A DNA stretch of 64,000 nt from Lachnospiraceae bacterium. GTDB taxonomy: Bacteria > Bacillota > Clostridia > Lachnospirales > Lachnospiraceae. This document shows positions 1 through 8,406 of this stretch, piece by piece (position 1 is the stretch's first letter; each line of letters starts with the position of its first letter). A model generated the notes under the pieces. It was not told the origin of the DNA. It ran no database searches and worked only from the letters and a program-made list of their open reading frames with translations. Made by a program: the position numbers and the translations under genes. The stretch is taken from NCBI GenBank assembly GCA_900768755.1, contig CAAGDV010000026.1, forward strand, positions 62,001 through 126,000, written 5' to 3'.

Positions 1-33
1 ACAATATTGATTGTTTTTGGAGGTTATAATAAT

Positions 34-438
34 ATGAACAGACATCTCGTTGTGAATGTACAATCAAAAGATTTACAGGAATTCATTGAGAAATTGGATT
101 CCAAAGGCTGGGCTGTAATGGATATTGAGTCCAAGACCAGAATTAACTTTGTTTCAATTATCGTAGGAATAATCGGTGCGATATGCGTTATGTTGCATTC
201 ATTTGACGTTATCAACGATAAGATTGCGCCGTACGTAGGTGCATTTGTATTGATTGCATTTTTGTCAAGTTTAGGCTTCAGTTTTGTACATTCGTATACT
301 GTAATCTGTGAATATACGGGCAATGATGAATATATTGATATGACGCCTTTTGATGATACAGATGATGAATTTGTGAAGAACGAATCGTATGACCCGTCAA
401 TTAATAAAAGCGATTTAAATGACAATTACGAGAATTAG
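34..438 (+). CDS. small two-helix membrane protein, unknown function
   Basis: I do not recognise this 134-residue protein. It has a short soluble N-terminus, two hydrophobic segments (about residues 39-56 and 66-88) separated by a short polar loop, and a strongly acidic, Asp/Asn-rich C-terminal tail of about 35 residues, presumably cytoplasmic. The start is the ATG at 34 because GGAGG lies at 19-23 with a 10-base spacer; an in-frame TTG at 7 lies upstream of that ribosome site and is unlikely. A hairpin directly after the stop closes the unit. The promoter lies outside the window. The function is unknown. Confidence 0.75.
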   Translation: MNRHLVVNVQSKDLQEFIEKLDSKGWAVMDIESKTRINFVSIIVGIIGAICVMLHSFDVINDKIAPYVGAFVLIAFLSSLGFSFVHSYTVICEYTGNDEYIDMTPFDDTDDEFVKNESYDPSINKSDLNDNYEN

Positions 439-449
439 TGATAATTAAA

Positions 450-477
450 AGAAAGCGGCTGTTGAGGTCGCTTTCTT
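450..477 (+). terminator. hairpin after the first gene
   Basis: AGAAAGCG (450-457) pairs perfectly with CGCTTTCT (469-476) across an 11-base loop. The following bases are T/A-rich rather than a pure T run, so this is a moderate intrinsic terminator for the small membrane protein gene. Confidence 0.6.
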
Positions 478-516
478 ATATATAGGCCACTCTCCCGGTG
501 TTTTCGAGACACTTTC

Positions 517-540
517 TTCGTTAAACCTGAGTTTAGCGAA
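517..540. promoter_or_regulatory. hairpin in the leader region of the recombinase gene
   Basis: In the 185-base gap before the recombinase, TTCGTTAAAC (517-526) pairs with GTTTAGCGAA (531-540) around a CTGA tetraloop; one of the ten pairs is a G-U type. No T run follows, so it does not look like a terminator. It could be an operator or an mRNA structure. A poor promoter-like TATAAA follows at about 544. The rest of the gap shows only the ribosome site AAGGAG ahead of the ATG at 624. Confidence 0.3.
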
Positions 541-623
541 ATTATAAATGCCTCCACTACTACCGCTTCACTGAGCTTTTTTTTACATATTATAACGATT
601 TAATTTTCATTAAGGAGTTTCAC

Positions 624-1679
624 ATGGCAGAATTAACTTATCATCAGCAGGAAGAAAAACAGGCGACTTTGAAGATACGCCAATTATTGAATGAATTGCC
701 GGATTTTCTTAAGGAATATTTTCGCGGAATTGAATATCGAAATGCGCCCAGAACCAGAATCGGTTATGCAATTGATTTGAAGACATTTTTTGAGTTTTTG
801 CATGAGACCAATCCTGAATGTTCTAAAATGTCAATTCATGAATTTCCTTTGTCAATTCTTGATATGCTTAAGGCAACCGATATTGAGGAATATCTTGATT
901 ATCTCAAATTGTACGAGAAGGACGGCCGCGAATACACAAATAATGAACGTGCAATAAAGCGTAAGATGTCTGCTCTCCGCTCTATGTACAACTATTTTTA
1001 TAAAAATCAGCGTATTGAGAGCAACCCGGTTCTTCAGGTTGACATGCCAAAACTTCATCAGAAAGCCATTGTGCGTCTGGAACCTAATGAGGTAGCCGAA
1101 TTATTGGACACGGTCGAAAGCGGCAACGGACTGACCAAGAAACAGCTTGAGCGCCACGAAAGTCTTAAGGTCCGCGACCTTGCAATCCTCACTCTCATGC
1201 TGGGCACCGGTATACGTATCAGCGAATGTGTAGGTCTTGATGTAAAAGATGTTGATTTTGATAATATGAGGATTAAGGTTGTCAGAAAAGGCGGATACGA
1301 AGCCTATGTTTACTTTGGCGATGAGGTTTTTGATGCGTTGAATGAATATATGATTGAACGTAATAACAAAAATGCTGTAGAAGGAAGTGAAAATGCGCTC
1401 TTCCTCTCCAACCGCAATCAACGAATTACGGTGCGTAGCGTTGAGATGCTTGTAAAGAAGTATGCAAGCATTGTTACACCGCTCAAAAAAATCACTCCGC
1501 ATAAGCTTCGAAGTACATACGGAACCAATCTGTACAGAGAGACCAACGATATTTATCTTGTGGCGGATGTGCTTGGACATCATGATGTTAATACGACCAA
1601 AAAACACTATGCTGCAATCGAGGAAGAACGTCGGATATCTGCAAGAAATGCAGTGACCCTCCGTGAGAAGAGACATTAA
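624..1679 (+). CDS. XerC/XerD-type tyrosine recombinase
   Basis: This 351-residue protein has the two-domain layout of Xer recombinases: an N-terminal SAM-like core-binding domain (about 25-135) and a C-terminal catalytic domain (about 150-340). The catalytic set is visible: Arg198 (in GTGIRISE), Lys222, His293 and Arg296 (in HKLRST), His319/320 (in LGHH) and the nucleophile Tyr329. Such enzymes break and rejoin DNA through a phosphotyrosine link, for example to resolve chromosome dimers at dif. Length fits a chromosomal Xer protein (about 300-350). There are no phage or element genes beside it and no direct repeats were seen, so a housekeeping role is more likely than an integrase. AAGGAG precedes the ATG. 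It converges with the next gene with a 9-base gap. Confidence 0.9.
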   Translation: MAELTYHQQEEKQATLKIRQLLNELPDFLKEYFRGIEYRNAPRTRIGYAIDLKTFFEFLHETNPECSKMSIHEFPLSILDMLKATDIEEYLDYLKLYEKDGREYTNNERAIKRKMSALRSMYNYFYKNQRIESNPVLQVDMPKLHQKAIVRLEPNEVAELLDTVESGNGLTKKQLERHESLKVRDLAILTLMLGTGIRISECVGLDVKDVDFDNMRIKVVRKGGYEAYVYFGDEVFDALNEYMIERNNKNAVEGSENALFLSNRNQRITVRSVEMLVKKYASIVTPLKKITPHKLRSTYGTNLYRETNDIYLVADVLGHHDVNTTKKHYAAIEEERRISARNAVTLREKRH

Positions 1680-1688
1680 ATATGCCGT

Positions 1689-2846
1689 CTATTCAAGTGA
1701 TTCTGTCGTATCAGTCTCCCCAAATGCTTCAGTGACACTTTCAGCGGAAGTTTCTGAGGTGGTTTCCTCAGAAGTACTACTATCTTCGACATCGGATGAT
1801 GTATTATTTTCATCCAATGTCGAAGAATCAGTTGTATCGCCTTCGGTATCATCTGTCGCTGTTTCTGTTTCACTCGGAATAGTTGGATCAATGACCGTAA
1901 GTGTAGCCTCTGCCTTCAGGTGATTGCCGAAAATATCGACCGCGTTATATACAATTGTGTACTCTCCCGCTTCCGTGAGGTCATATTTTCCGGTCAAAAA
2001 AACTTTGGACGAGCAATCAGTATCGTATTCATCAAGTATTATCACATTCGACAAAAGGGAAATCTCTGACGCATTTACATTGAGTGTGATGCTGTCAGAC
2101 ACAGTTTTAATACTTTTTAGCCTGTTTGTAAGCCAGGGAGAACCCGCAATGTCCTCGCTGGGGTCCCAATACAACCCCGCCGGTATTTTGATGGTTCTTA
2201 TTGCAGTATCAGAGACCTCTTCGGTATCATCCGTAATGACAACTATTTCAGACGATAAGCCGCAGTTCTCGTATATCCATTTGGCGTCAGAAAGCACCAT
2301 TACAATTCCGTAATCAGATGCTTTTTCACCGATTACAGAATACTCCGATACTTTAAGAGAATTGCGCTCATTAAGTACGGAATACTCTGCTGTTCTGAAC
2401 AAAATACCGTTTCCGAAATCGCTTACATATCGAAAAATCCTATCTGTGCTATCCGTCATCCAGCTGAATTTGGATACGCTGTTTTGGGCGCGATAGGTCC
2501 CTTCCCTGATATCACCGTGTGAGCATAGAATGTACCGCACCGGTGTATCGGAAAGCTCATTCATATCATCATATGAATATACCGTAATTTGATGGGTGGC
2601 TTTGTTGAGTACGAGCCTGTATCCGCCCTTACTGTCATCTGCTTCTGTGGTTGTTGGAGCAACACTTGTATCATCCGTAACATCGGCTTCAGATGTCGGA
2701 TTGACATTGTTCTGCAGTCTGTTGTGACTTATTATGATAATTGCGGTAATTACGGCGACAAAAACAAAACCGAACGCAATATAATATTTCAGATTGCCGG
2801 TTTTAAAAAAATCATATAATTTTCGCCGCCTGGATGTATAGAACAT
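1689..2846 (-). CDS. membrane-anchored degenerate L,D-transpeptidase with Ig-like domain
   Basis: The 385-residue protein has a transmembrane anchor (about 20-40), a Ser/Thr/Asp linker, a YkuD-like L,D-transpeptidase domain (about 75-205), a bacterial Ig-like domain (about 250-320) and a Ser/Thr/Glu/Asp-rich tail. The fold assignment rests on GILF at 147-150, the block ASDYGIVMVLSDAKWIYENC (176-195) and the spacing between them, which match clostridial transpeptidases. In those enzymes the corresponding positions carry FHS and ASMGCIRL; here they read FRT and ASDYGIVM. The catalytic Cys is Gly180, the conserved Arg is Val, and the His is Arg151. It is therefore likely catalytically dead and may act as a cell-wall binding or scaffold protein outside the membrane. 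It starts 2 bases after the cytidylate-kinase-like gene stop. No frameshift is visible. Confidence 0.8.
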   Translation of the reverse strand: MFYTSRRRKLYDFFKTGNLKYYIAFGFVFVAVITAIIIISHNRLQNNVNPTSEADVTDDTSVAPTTTEADDSKGGYRLVLNKATHQITVYSYDDMNELSDTPVRYILCSHGDIREGTYRAQNSVSKFSWMTDSTDRIFRYVSDFGNGILFRTAEYSVLNERNSLKVSEYSVIGEKASDYGIVMVLSDAKWIYENCGLSSEIVVITDDTEEVSDTAIRTIKIPAGLYWDPSEDIAGSPWLTNRLKSIKTVSDSITLNVNASEISLLSNVIILDEYDTDCSSKVFLTGKYDLTEAGEYTIVYNAVDIFGNHLKAEATLTVIDPTIPSETETATDDTEGDTTDSSTLDENNTSSDVEDSSTSEETTSETSAESVTEAFGETDTTESLE

Positions 2847-2848
2847 AA

Positions 2849-3499
2849 TTACAAATTATCTACTCCCTGTTTCATTACCTTAAGCCTTGTCTCAATGTAA
2901 CTCTTAAGAAACTCAACGGAATTGTCGATTCCGAGGATTCCGCTGTCTATGCACAAATCATAGCTTCTTGCATCTGCCCATTTTTTGTTCGTATAGAAAT
3001 TGTAATAGTTGGAACGTTTTTTGTCCGTCTTGATTATCAGATCCCTTGCCTTGCTCTCGGTATAGTCGTATATGCGCATAATTCTTTTTATCTTGACATC
3101 CATATCGGCCTTGATAAATACCGAAATCCGGTTGGGATAATCTTTTAACGCGTAATCTGCGCATCTTCCGACAATTACGCATGACTCTGTGTCAGCAAGC
3201 TTTTTGATGGAATCATACTGTGCCATAAACACCTTCTGGTTGAGAGGCATATCAATAAATGATGATGTTGAATATCCCATTGAATATGAATCCATTACAA
3301 GAGAATATAAAAAACTGTTGGTCGGTTTCTCGTCGTGGCTGTGGAATATTTCCTCTGCAAGACCGCTGTCTTTTGCCGCAAGAGAAAGCAGCTCCTTGTC
3401 ATAACACTTTATGCCGAGTTCTTTTGCCAGTGCCATTCCAATCTGTCTGCCGGCGCTACCGTATTCGCGTCCGATAGTAACAACAAAATTATTATCCAT
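2849..3499 (-). CDS. cytidylate kinase-like family protein
   Basis: This 216-residue protein begins with a P-loop-like stretch, TIGREYGSAGRQIG (residues 8-21), and continues with a KRIMRI segment and a LID-like region. That pattern is typical of the cytidylate-kinase-like family (cytidylate_kin2), which is common in Clostridia. It probably phosphorylates a nucleotide or related small molecule with ATP; the real substrate is unknown. The start is the ATG at 3499 because GGAGG lies at 3509-3513; the frame is open 64 codons further upstream, but that stretch overlaps rluD and shows no family similarity. The preceding gene is rluD (31-base gap), and the degenerate transpeptidase gene follows. Confidence 0.8.
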   Translation of the reverse strand: MDNNFVVTIGREYGSAGRQIGMALAKELGIKCYDKELLSLAAKDSGLAEEIFHSHDEKPTNSFLYSLVMDSYSMGYSTSSFIDMPLNQKVFMAQYDSIKKLADTESCVIVGRCADYALKDYPNRISVFIKADMDVKIKRIMRIYDYTESKARDLIIKTDKKRSNYYNFYTNKKWADARSYDLCIDSGILGIDNSVEFLKSYIETRLKVMKQGVDNL

Positions 3500-3530
3500 A
3501 AAAACACACCTCCATATACACATAATACAA

Positions 3531-4463
3531 TTATTTTCGAAGTTTTTCCAGTAGATTATCAAAATACTCAGGCAACGGAGCGGAAAATTCCATATACTTT
3601 CCCGTTCGGGGATGATTAAAGCCCAGAACCATCGCATGAAGCGTCTGTCCCTGCAGATTAAAAACGTTCTTCGCGTTACAGTATAGTTCATCGCCGAGAA
3701 GCGGATGCGATATACTTGCCATGTGAACCCTTATCTGGTGAGTCCTGCCCGTATGCAGGCGGCACCGAATGTATGCGTACTGCCCAAGATTCTCCAAAAC
3801 CTCATAATCGGTTACCGCTTCCTTTCCGTTACGGTAGTTAATAGCCATTTTTTTACGGTCAATACTGCTTCTGCCGATTGGTGCATTGACGGTTCCTGAC
3901 ATCTCTTTGAACGCATTATGACATATCGCATAATAGCACCGCGTAATTGAATGTACTTTAAGCTGTTCCGACAGGGAATTGTGAGCAAGGTCGTTTTTGC
4001 ATGCAACAATAACGCCTGTCGTATCCTTATCAATTCTGTGAACAATACCCGGTCTCATCACGCCGTTGATTCCGGACAGATTATTCCTGCAGTGGTACAT
4101 GAGGGCGTTAACAAGAGTTCCGCTGTAATGCCCTGCCGCCGGGTGAACAACCATATTCTTTGGCTTGTTTACCAGGATAATATCATCATCCTCATATATA
4201 ATGTCCAAAGGGATATTTTCCGGCAGAATCTCGATGTTCTCCGGATACGGAATATAAACTGAGATATTTTTGCCGGGTGATATTTTATAATTTGACTTAA
4301 TAATATTATTGTCAACTAAAACATTGCCATCATCAATGAGCTTCTGGATATATGAGCGGGAATATGAAGAAAGCATATCGGATAAATATTTATCGATACG
4401 CTCACTTACGGCATCCTCCGCTACAGTAAATTCAATTACGTCTTCAAAATTACTGCTGCTCAA
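3531..4463 (-). CDS. rluD: RluA/RluD-family 23S rRNA pseudouridine synthase
   Basis: The protein (310 residues) converts uridines in rRNA to pseudouridine. An S4 RNA-binding domain occupies about residues 15-75, and the catalytic domain follows, with the family signature HRIDKDTTG at 142-150 containing the catalytic Asp145. Length fits the family. Translation probably starts at a TTG at 4463 with AAGAGGA just upstream, giving a 14-base overlap with lspA and likely translational coupling. The lspA-rluD order is standard in Firmicutes. The family is certain; whether it modifies the same sites as E. coli RluD is inference. Confidence 0.92.
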   Translation of the reverse strand: MSSSNFEDVIEFTVAEDAVSERIDKYLSDMLSSYSRSYIQKLIDDGNVLVDNNIIKSNYKISPGKNISVYIPYPENIEILPENIPLDIIYEDDDIILVNKPKNMVVHPAAGHYSGTLVNALMYHCRNNLSGINGVMRPGIVHRIDKDTTGVIVACKNDLAHNSLSEQLKVHSITRCYYAICHNAFKEMSGTVNAPIGRSSIDRKKMAINYRNGKEAVTDYEVLENLGQYAYIRCRLHTGRTHQIRVHMASISHPLLGDELYCNAKNVFNLQGQTLHAMVLGFNHPRTGKYMEFSAPLPEYFDNLLEKLRK

Positions 4464-4998
4464 GTTCGTCCTCTTTCTTTGCTTTCTCTTTTATTTTCGG
4501 GGAAAGGAACTTAAAATCGTCATCTTTTTTAAATACAAACAAAACCATAATGATCAACGCAACCATTGATAACGATACGCATATGTCGGCAAAATTGAAT
4601 ACGGGAAAATTGATTATCTCAAAATAGATAAAATCATGCACATAATTATTAACCATTCTGTCGATGAGATTGCCTGCTGCGCCGGCTGCCATCGCAACAA
4701 TCACACACCTTAATGCCGTATATTTCCGTGCACCAAAAGGAATTCTTGCAATCACATATACCATAATCACAAGCATAACCCACGTAAGAACGATGAAAAA
4801 CAACTGTTTTCCGCCGAGCATTCCCCACGCCGCACCAACATTTTGCACATAGGTGAGTGAAAGGACATTCTTGATTATGCTGATACCTTCGGTATCCTTC
4901 AAATATGTTACTGCAAGATATTTTGTCCACTGATCAACTGCAATAAGCGCTGCAAAAGAAACAAACGACAAAATATATGTGATAAGTCTTTTTTTCAT
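4450..4998 (-). CDS. lspA: lipoprotein signal peptidase (signal peptidase II)
   Basis: LspA is the aspartic protease that removes the signal peptide from diacylglyceryl prolipoproteins in the membrane. The 182-residue sequence has four hydrophobic segments and the family motifs DQWTKY (22-27), NVGAAWG, GNLIDR with catalytic Asp113, and FNFADI with catalytic Asp138. The highly charged C-terminal tail (about 155-182) is somewhat longer than in many homologues. Its start overlaps the ylmH end by four bases (ATGA). A substrate candidate, the lipobox-bearing D,D-carboxypeptidase, is encoded a few genes upstream. Confidence 0.96.
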   Translation of the reverse strand: MKKRLITYILSFVSFAALIAVDQWTKYLAVTYLKDTEGISIIKNVLSLTYVQNVGAAWGMLGGKQLFFIVLTWVMLVIMVYVIARIPFGARKYTALRCVIVAMAAGAAGNLIDRMVNNYVHDFIYFEIINFPVFNFADICVSLSMVALIIMVLFVFKKDDDFKFLSPKIKEKAKKEDELEQQ

Positions 4999-5747
4999 AT
5001 CATTCTCCGTATTGATACCATCAGTCTTCCTTTTCTGGTTGATGAGATGGCATTCATAAATTGTATTCTTCCGAGCTTCCTTACTGAAATAATATCATTA
5101 TCCTTCAGATTGTAAGCATTAGTGGTGATAAGCCGGCCGTTAACATACACTCTTCCGTCTTCAATGTAAGACACAACATGATTTCTGGAAATCGAAAAAC
5201 CAAGTGCAATAACGGCATCAAGTCTTAAAGATGCAACAGAGCCCGTTATCTCTGTAAAACGCGGCTGATAATCAAAATCAACAGCATCAACATACGATGT
5301 TCTTACGATTGTATTGCGCACCTTATTCAGGTTATCACGAACATAATCCGACATGTCATTCATTACGAAAACATACGCATTCTTTCCATCTATAAGGATA
5401 TCACCGAATTTGTCCCTGGTAACGCCTAGTCCCACAAGAGAGCCAAGATAATCCCTATGCCCCAGTTCCTCCGAAAACTTTGCATTGGCAGGCTCAATCT
5501 TAATGATACTGTACGGAATAATAAGCGGGAAATCCTCGTACGGAAGAAAAACAACCACCTTCCGCTCGGACAAATCATAACCACCCATAATCTTGTAAGA
5601 TACGGGTGGGAGTTCTTTAATTATACTGTTAAATTCTGCCTGTTGCGCCAGATCCAGAAAATCCGTTGAACACTCGCAGTTACGGTTAAAACATCTGGCG
5701 GCTATATCAATTATTCTATGCCCTGTCAGGGATAACCGGTCATTCAT
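4995..5747 (-). CDS. ylmH: YlmH-type S4 RNA-binding protein
   Basis: This 250-residue protein carries an N-terminal YlmH domain and a C-terminal S4 RNA-binding domain (about 180-245, including the SRNHVVSYIEDGRVYVN segment). YlmH homologues lie in the division cluster of Gram-positive bacteria and bind RNA/ribosomes; a rescue role on stalled 50S subunits has been reported for the family. The ATG at 5747 shares one base with the sepF stop codon, which suggests coupled translation. In many Firmicutes ylmG lies before this gene and divIVA after it; both are absent here. Confidence 0.88.
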   Translation of the reverse strand: MNDRLSLTGHRIIDIAARCFNRNCECSTDFLDLAQQAEFNSIIKELPPVSYKIMGGYDLSERKVVVFLPYEDFPLIIPYSIIKIEPANAKFSEELGHRDYLGSLVGLGVTRDKFGDILIDGKNAYVFVMNDMSDYVRDNLNKVRNTIVRTSYVDAVDFDYQPRFTEITGSVASLRLDAVIALGFSISRNHVVSYIEDGRVYVNGRLITTNAYNLKDNDIISVRKLGRIQFMNAISSTRKGRLMVSIRRMI

Positions 5748-6316
5748 CAAAGCATATTACCTGATGACATTGAAAAATCACCTGAAAGCAATTCCGACAA
5801 ATCACCCGAAATAGATACTGAGTGAGGTGTGGCAATGAATATGTAGTTGGTAATCTTTTGTAATTTGCCGTCGATAGAGAAACATGCTCCGGATGTAAAA
5901 TCGATAATTCTCTGGGCAATCTTGAATTCCATTCCCTCAAGATTAAGCACTACTGCTCTTCCGCTTAACAAAGTCTCGGCTATTTCTCTTCCGTCCTCGA
6001 TGTCGTTGGGTTTAATTACACAAACTTCCATTCTGCTATCCTTCTCCTGCATATTAACAACTCTGCTGTTTGACTTGCTGAAGGCTCTGTTGACAGTCTT
6101 GGTACTTCTCGCAGGTCTTGCCGGCGTAGAGTGAACATTGCTGCCGTAATCGTCATCATCATCCTCGTCATCTCTTGAGCTTCTTACCGGTGCGGAACGC
6201 TTGACCGGCTTAACCGGCTCGTCCTCCTCCATGTCATCGTCAACATTGTCAAAATCATCCTCGTCGTCATATCCACCGAGTTTCACCTTATCAAGAAATC
6301 CATCAAACAATCCCAT
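5747..6316 (-). CDS. sepF: SepF cell division protein
   Basis: SepF polymerises into rings that link FtsZ filaments to the membrane during septation. The 189-residue protein starts with an amphipathic membrane-binding helix (MGLFDGFLDKVKL), followed by a long acidic Asp/Glu-rich linker with basic patches (about 18-85), then the conserved SepF core (about 95-180) with the block that includes LNLEGM and FTSGACFSIDG. The ATG at 6316 is chosen because TAGGAG lies eight bases upstream; a TTG two codons earlier is too close to that site. yggS precedes it and ylmH follows. Confidence 0.93.
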   Translation of the reverse strand: MGLFDGFLDKVKLGGYDDEDDFDNVDDDMEEDEPVKPVKRSAPVRSSRDDEDDDDDYGSNVHSTPARPARSTKTVNRAFSKSNSRVVNMQEKDSRMEVCVIKPNDIEDGREIAETLLSGRAVVLNLEGMEFKIAQRIIDFTSGACFSIDGKLQKITNYIFIATPHSVSISGDLSELLSGDFSMSSGNML

Positions 6317-6327
6317 ATCCAACTCTC

Positions 6328-7023
6328 CTATTCAATATTATATTCTCGTTCACCAAAAATCGCCGTGCCGACGCGCACACACGTTGCACCTTCTTCAACG
6401 GCAACTTCGTAATCATTAGTCATTCCCATGGACAAAACATCCATACTTGTATTATCAATGTTTTTGTTCCTTAAGTCAACACATAATTGCTTTAATTGGC
6501 GAAAATATATTCTGTTATCCTCCGGGTCCGACACAAAAGGAGCACTTGTCATTAGTCCTTTGATGAAAATATTGGGCAAAGCAGCAATCTTTGGGAAAAT
6601 ATCATTAAGTTCATCCGGACGAAATCCGTATTTTGTCTCCTCACCCGCAACATTTACCTCCAGAAGAATATTGACCACAATACCGGAATTAAACGCCTGT
6701 TTGCTTATCTCCTCCGCAAGGCGCATTGAATCAACGGAATGAATGAGTTTTGCCCTGCCTATGACGGCCTTAACTTTGTTGCGCTGCAGATGTCCGATCA
6801 TATGCCATGATATATCCGGTGGCAGAAGCTCTGATTTCTGCAATATCTCCTGAACCTTGTTTTCGCCGAATTCGCGTACTCCGCAGTCGTATACTTCTTT
6901 TATCATCTCTGCGGGCTTGGTTTTGCTGACTGCAATCAGCGTGATATCGTCAGGATTACGCCCCGCTCTTTTTGCTGCCAGAACAATATTTTCCTGTACT
7001 TTTTTAAGATTTTCTTCCAACAT
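6328..7023 (-). CDS. YggS-family pyridoxal phosphate homeostasis protein
   Basis: About 231 residues form the single TIM-barrel domain of the YggS/YlmE/PROSC family. These proteins bind PLP and balance free PLP and amino acid pools but show no known catalysis. The PLP lysine lies in AVSKTKP near the N-terminus, followed by the family block GVREFGENKVQE; MGMTNDYEVAVEEGAT near the C-terminus is also conserved. The ATG at 7023 has GGTGG upstream; a GTG at 7032 is an alternative. Position next to sepF is the usual one for ylmE. Confidence 0.93.
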   Translation of the reverse strand: MLEENLKKVQENIVLAAKRAGRNPDDITLIAVSKTKPAEMIKEVYDCGVREFGENKVQEILQKSELLPPDISWHMIGHLQRNKVKAVIGRAKLIHSVDSMRLAEEISKQAFNSGIVVNILLEVNVAGEETKYGFRPDELNDIFPKIAALPNIFIKGLMTSAPFVSDPEDNRIYFRQLKQLCVDLRNKNIDNTSMDVLSMGMTNDYEVAVEEGATCVRVGTAIFGEREYNIE

Positions 7024-7032
7024 CTGTACCAC

Positions 7033-8406
7033 CTACTGCGTCAATTCGCTGTCATTAATTGTAGTATAGTCCAAAACAATATGGTCATATCTGGACAATC
7101 CGTACTCCGTACGGCTGTTAACAATGTAATACTCATCGTTGCTGTCAATAATCACCACGGTCTTAAAGGCGGCGTAACCCCTGTTGACACAGTACACACC
7201 GTCCAGCTCCTTCAAAATACCGACAACAAATATTTCAGAGGAATCTTCCTTGCAAAGAATATCTCCGGCTTTAAAATCCTCCATGGACACATAATAATTC
7301 TGCTCATCGGCAAAAAGAATCGTGGGCTCAACGGACACAAATGTCAATTCGCCGTTCTCCTTGTATTTCTGTACGATATACACGCCCGTGGACGTGTAAA
7401 ATTCCTTCGGGAGAGCATATGCATTCCGACGAAAAACTGAGGAAACCGGTATCTTAAGCCCTTTCGGTGCATTGTTTGACATGTCGATTTTGATGTAACG
7501 CTGGTCGGCAAAATTAACCATGTATTTGGTCATTTTTATTTTACCGATGTAACTGTTTCCTTCCGCCCTGACGGAAAAATCCGCAGTGCATCGAATGTCG
7601 GTATCGGGAACCGAAATGCTGACCGAGGTTTTATCACGGAACAGATTGTACTGCGCTTCATTGAGCAGAATATATATATACCAGGTCTCATCATTGATAA
7701 TCTTATACATTGCGTCGCCCTGATTAATTATGGTGCTCGACAAAAGATTATTCTGCGTATATTCCTCGGTATTAAAATCCGACGTTGTCAACGAATACTC
7801 ATTAAAGTCTGTATACTTATCCACAATATACGATATGATTCCGGTTTTGGGCGCAAATTCTTTGTGGAAAAATGTTGCATTATCCGTTGAGGCTATATAC
7901 TCGTCGAGATTGGCAATTGTCTTCTCCGCCTGTGTCTCAAATATTCTCTTGTAGATATTGTCGGACACATCATATATGTAGCTGAAATTGTTATCGGAAT
8001 AATTGTATTGAAGCGACAAAAGCTCATTGCGTATGTCGTCAACACATTCATTTGAAAGCTGTCCGTTGTCGGGTGTGTTGATAAGCTCGGAGACACGTCC
8101 GGTCTCATCTATCGTACATATCAAGGTCTTAAGGGCGGCCTTGTGCCTGCTTTTAAGAAAATAATCGACATAACCCGAATTAGTTGAATAATAGATAGTC
8201 TCATCCCTCAAAATAAGACCGGTAAAGGTTCCGTCCATGGAAAGAGAGCCCTCATCGACATCGTAAATAACCGTCTTTTTGGATGTCATATACAACACAA
8301 CGGAAATCATCACATATATAAAAATAACCAGAAATATCACGACTCCGATATTAAAGGTCGGCTTTTTTTTGAATTTGGTGATATTACTGTTTTTACGCAT
8401 AATCAT
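7033..8406 (-). CDS. HlyD-like membrane adaptor protein
   Basis: This 457-residue protein has one N-terminal transmembrane helix (about 18-42) after a basic cytoplasmic stretch, then an extracytoplasmic part that begins with a biotinyl/lipoyl-like hammerhead (VDEGSLSMDGTFTGLILRDE) and later returns to beta-barrel-like segments, consistent with the HlyD/efflux-adaptor fold. Proteins of this type normally bridge a transporter to other envelope parts, but no transporter gene is adjacent. Homologues occur next to yggS-sepF in related Clostridia, which hints at an envelope or division role (recollection of synteny). It overlaps the D,D-carboxypeptidase gene by four bases. Family assignment is by pattern only. 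Confidence 0.65.
   Translation of the reverse strand: MIMRKNSNITKFKKKPTFNIGVVIFLVIFIYVMISVVLYMTSKKTVIYDVDEGSLSMDGTFTGLILRDETIYYSTNSGYVDYFLKSRHKAALKTLICTIDETGRVSELINTPDNGQLSNECVDDIRNELLSLQYNYSDNNFSYIYDVSDNIYKRIFETQAEKTIANLDEYIASTDNATFFHKEFAPKTGIISYIVDKYTDFNEYSLTTSDFNTEEYTQNNLLSSTIINQGDAMYKIINDETWYIYILLNEAQYNLFRDKTSVSISVPDTDIRCTADFSVRAEGNSYIGKIKMTKYMVNFADQRYIKIDMSNNAPKGLKIPVSSVFRRNAYALPKEFYTSTGVYIVQKYKENGELTFVSVEPTILFADEQNYYVSMEDFKAGDILCKEDSSEIFVVGILKELDGVYCVNRGYAAFKTVVIIDSNDEYYIVNSRTEYGLSRYDHIVLDYTTINDSELTQ

Noticed and set aside
24..425. Minus-strand frame opposite the first gene
   Set aside because: It runs through the other gene's coding region without a ribosome site, whereas the plus frame has GGAGG and a terminator.
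624..1679. Reading the recombinase as the integrase of a mobile element
   Set aside because: No phage, conjugation or excision genes, attachment-site repeats or tRNA lie nearby, and the protein has the size of a chromosomal Xer recombinase.
3500..3691. 64-codon N-terminal extension of the cytidylate-kinase-like protein
   Set aside because: It overlaps rluD, has no kinase-like sequence, and GGAGG sits directly before the internal ATG at 3499.
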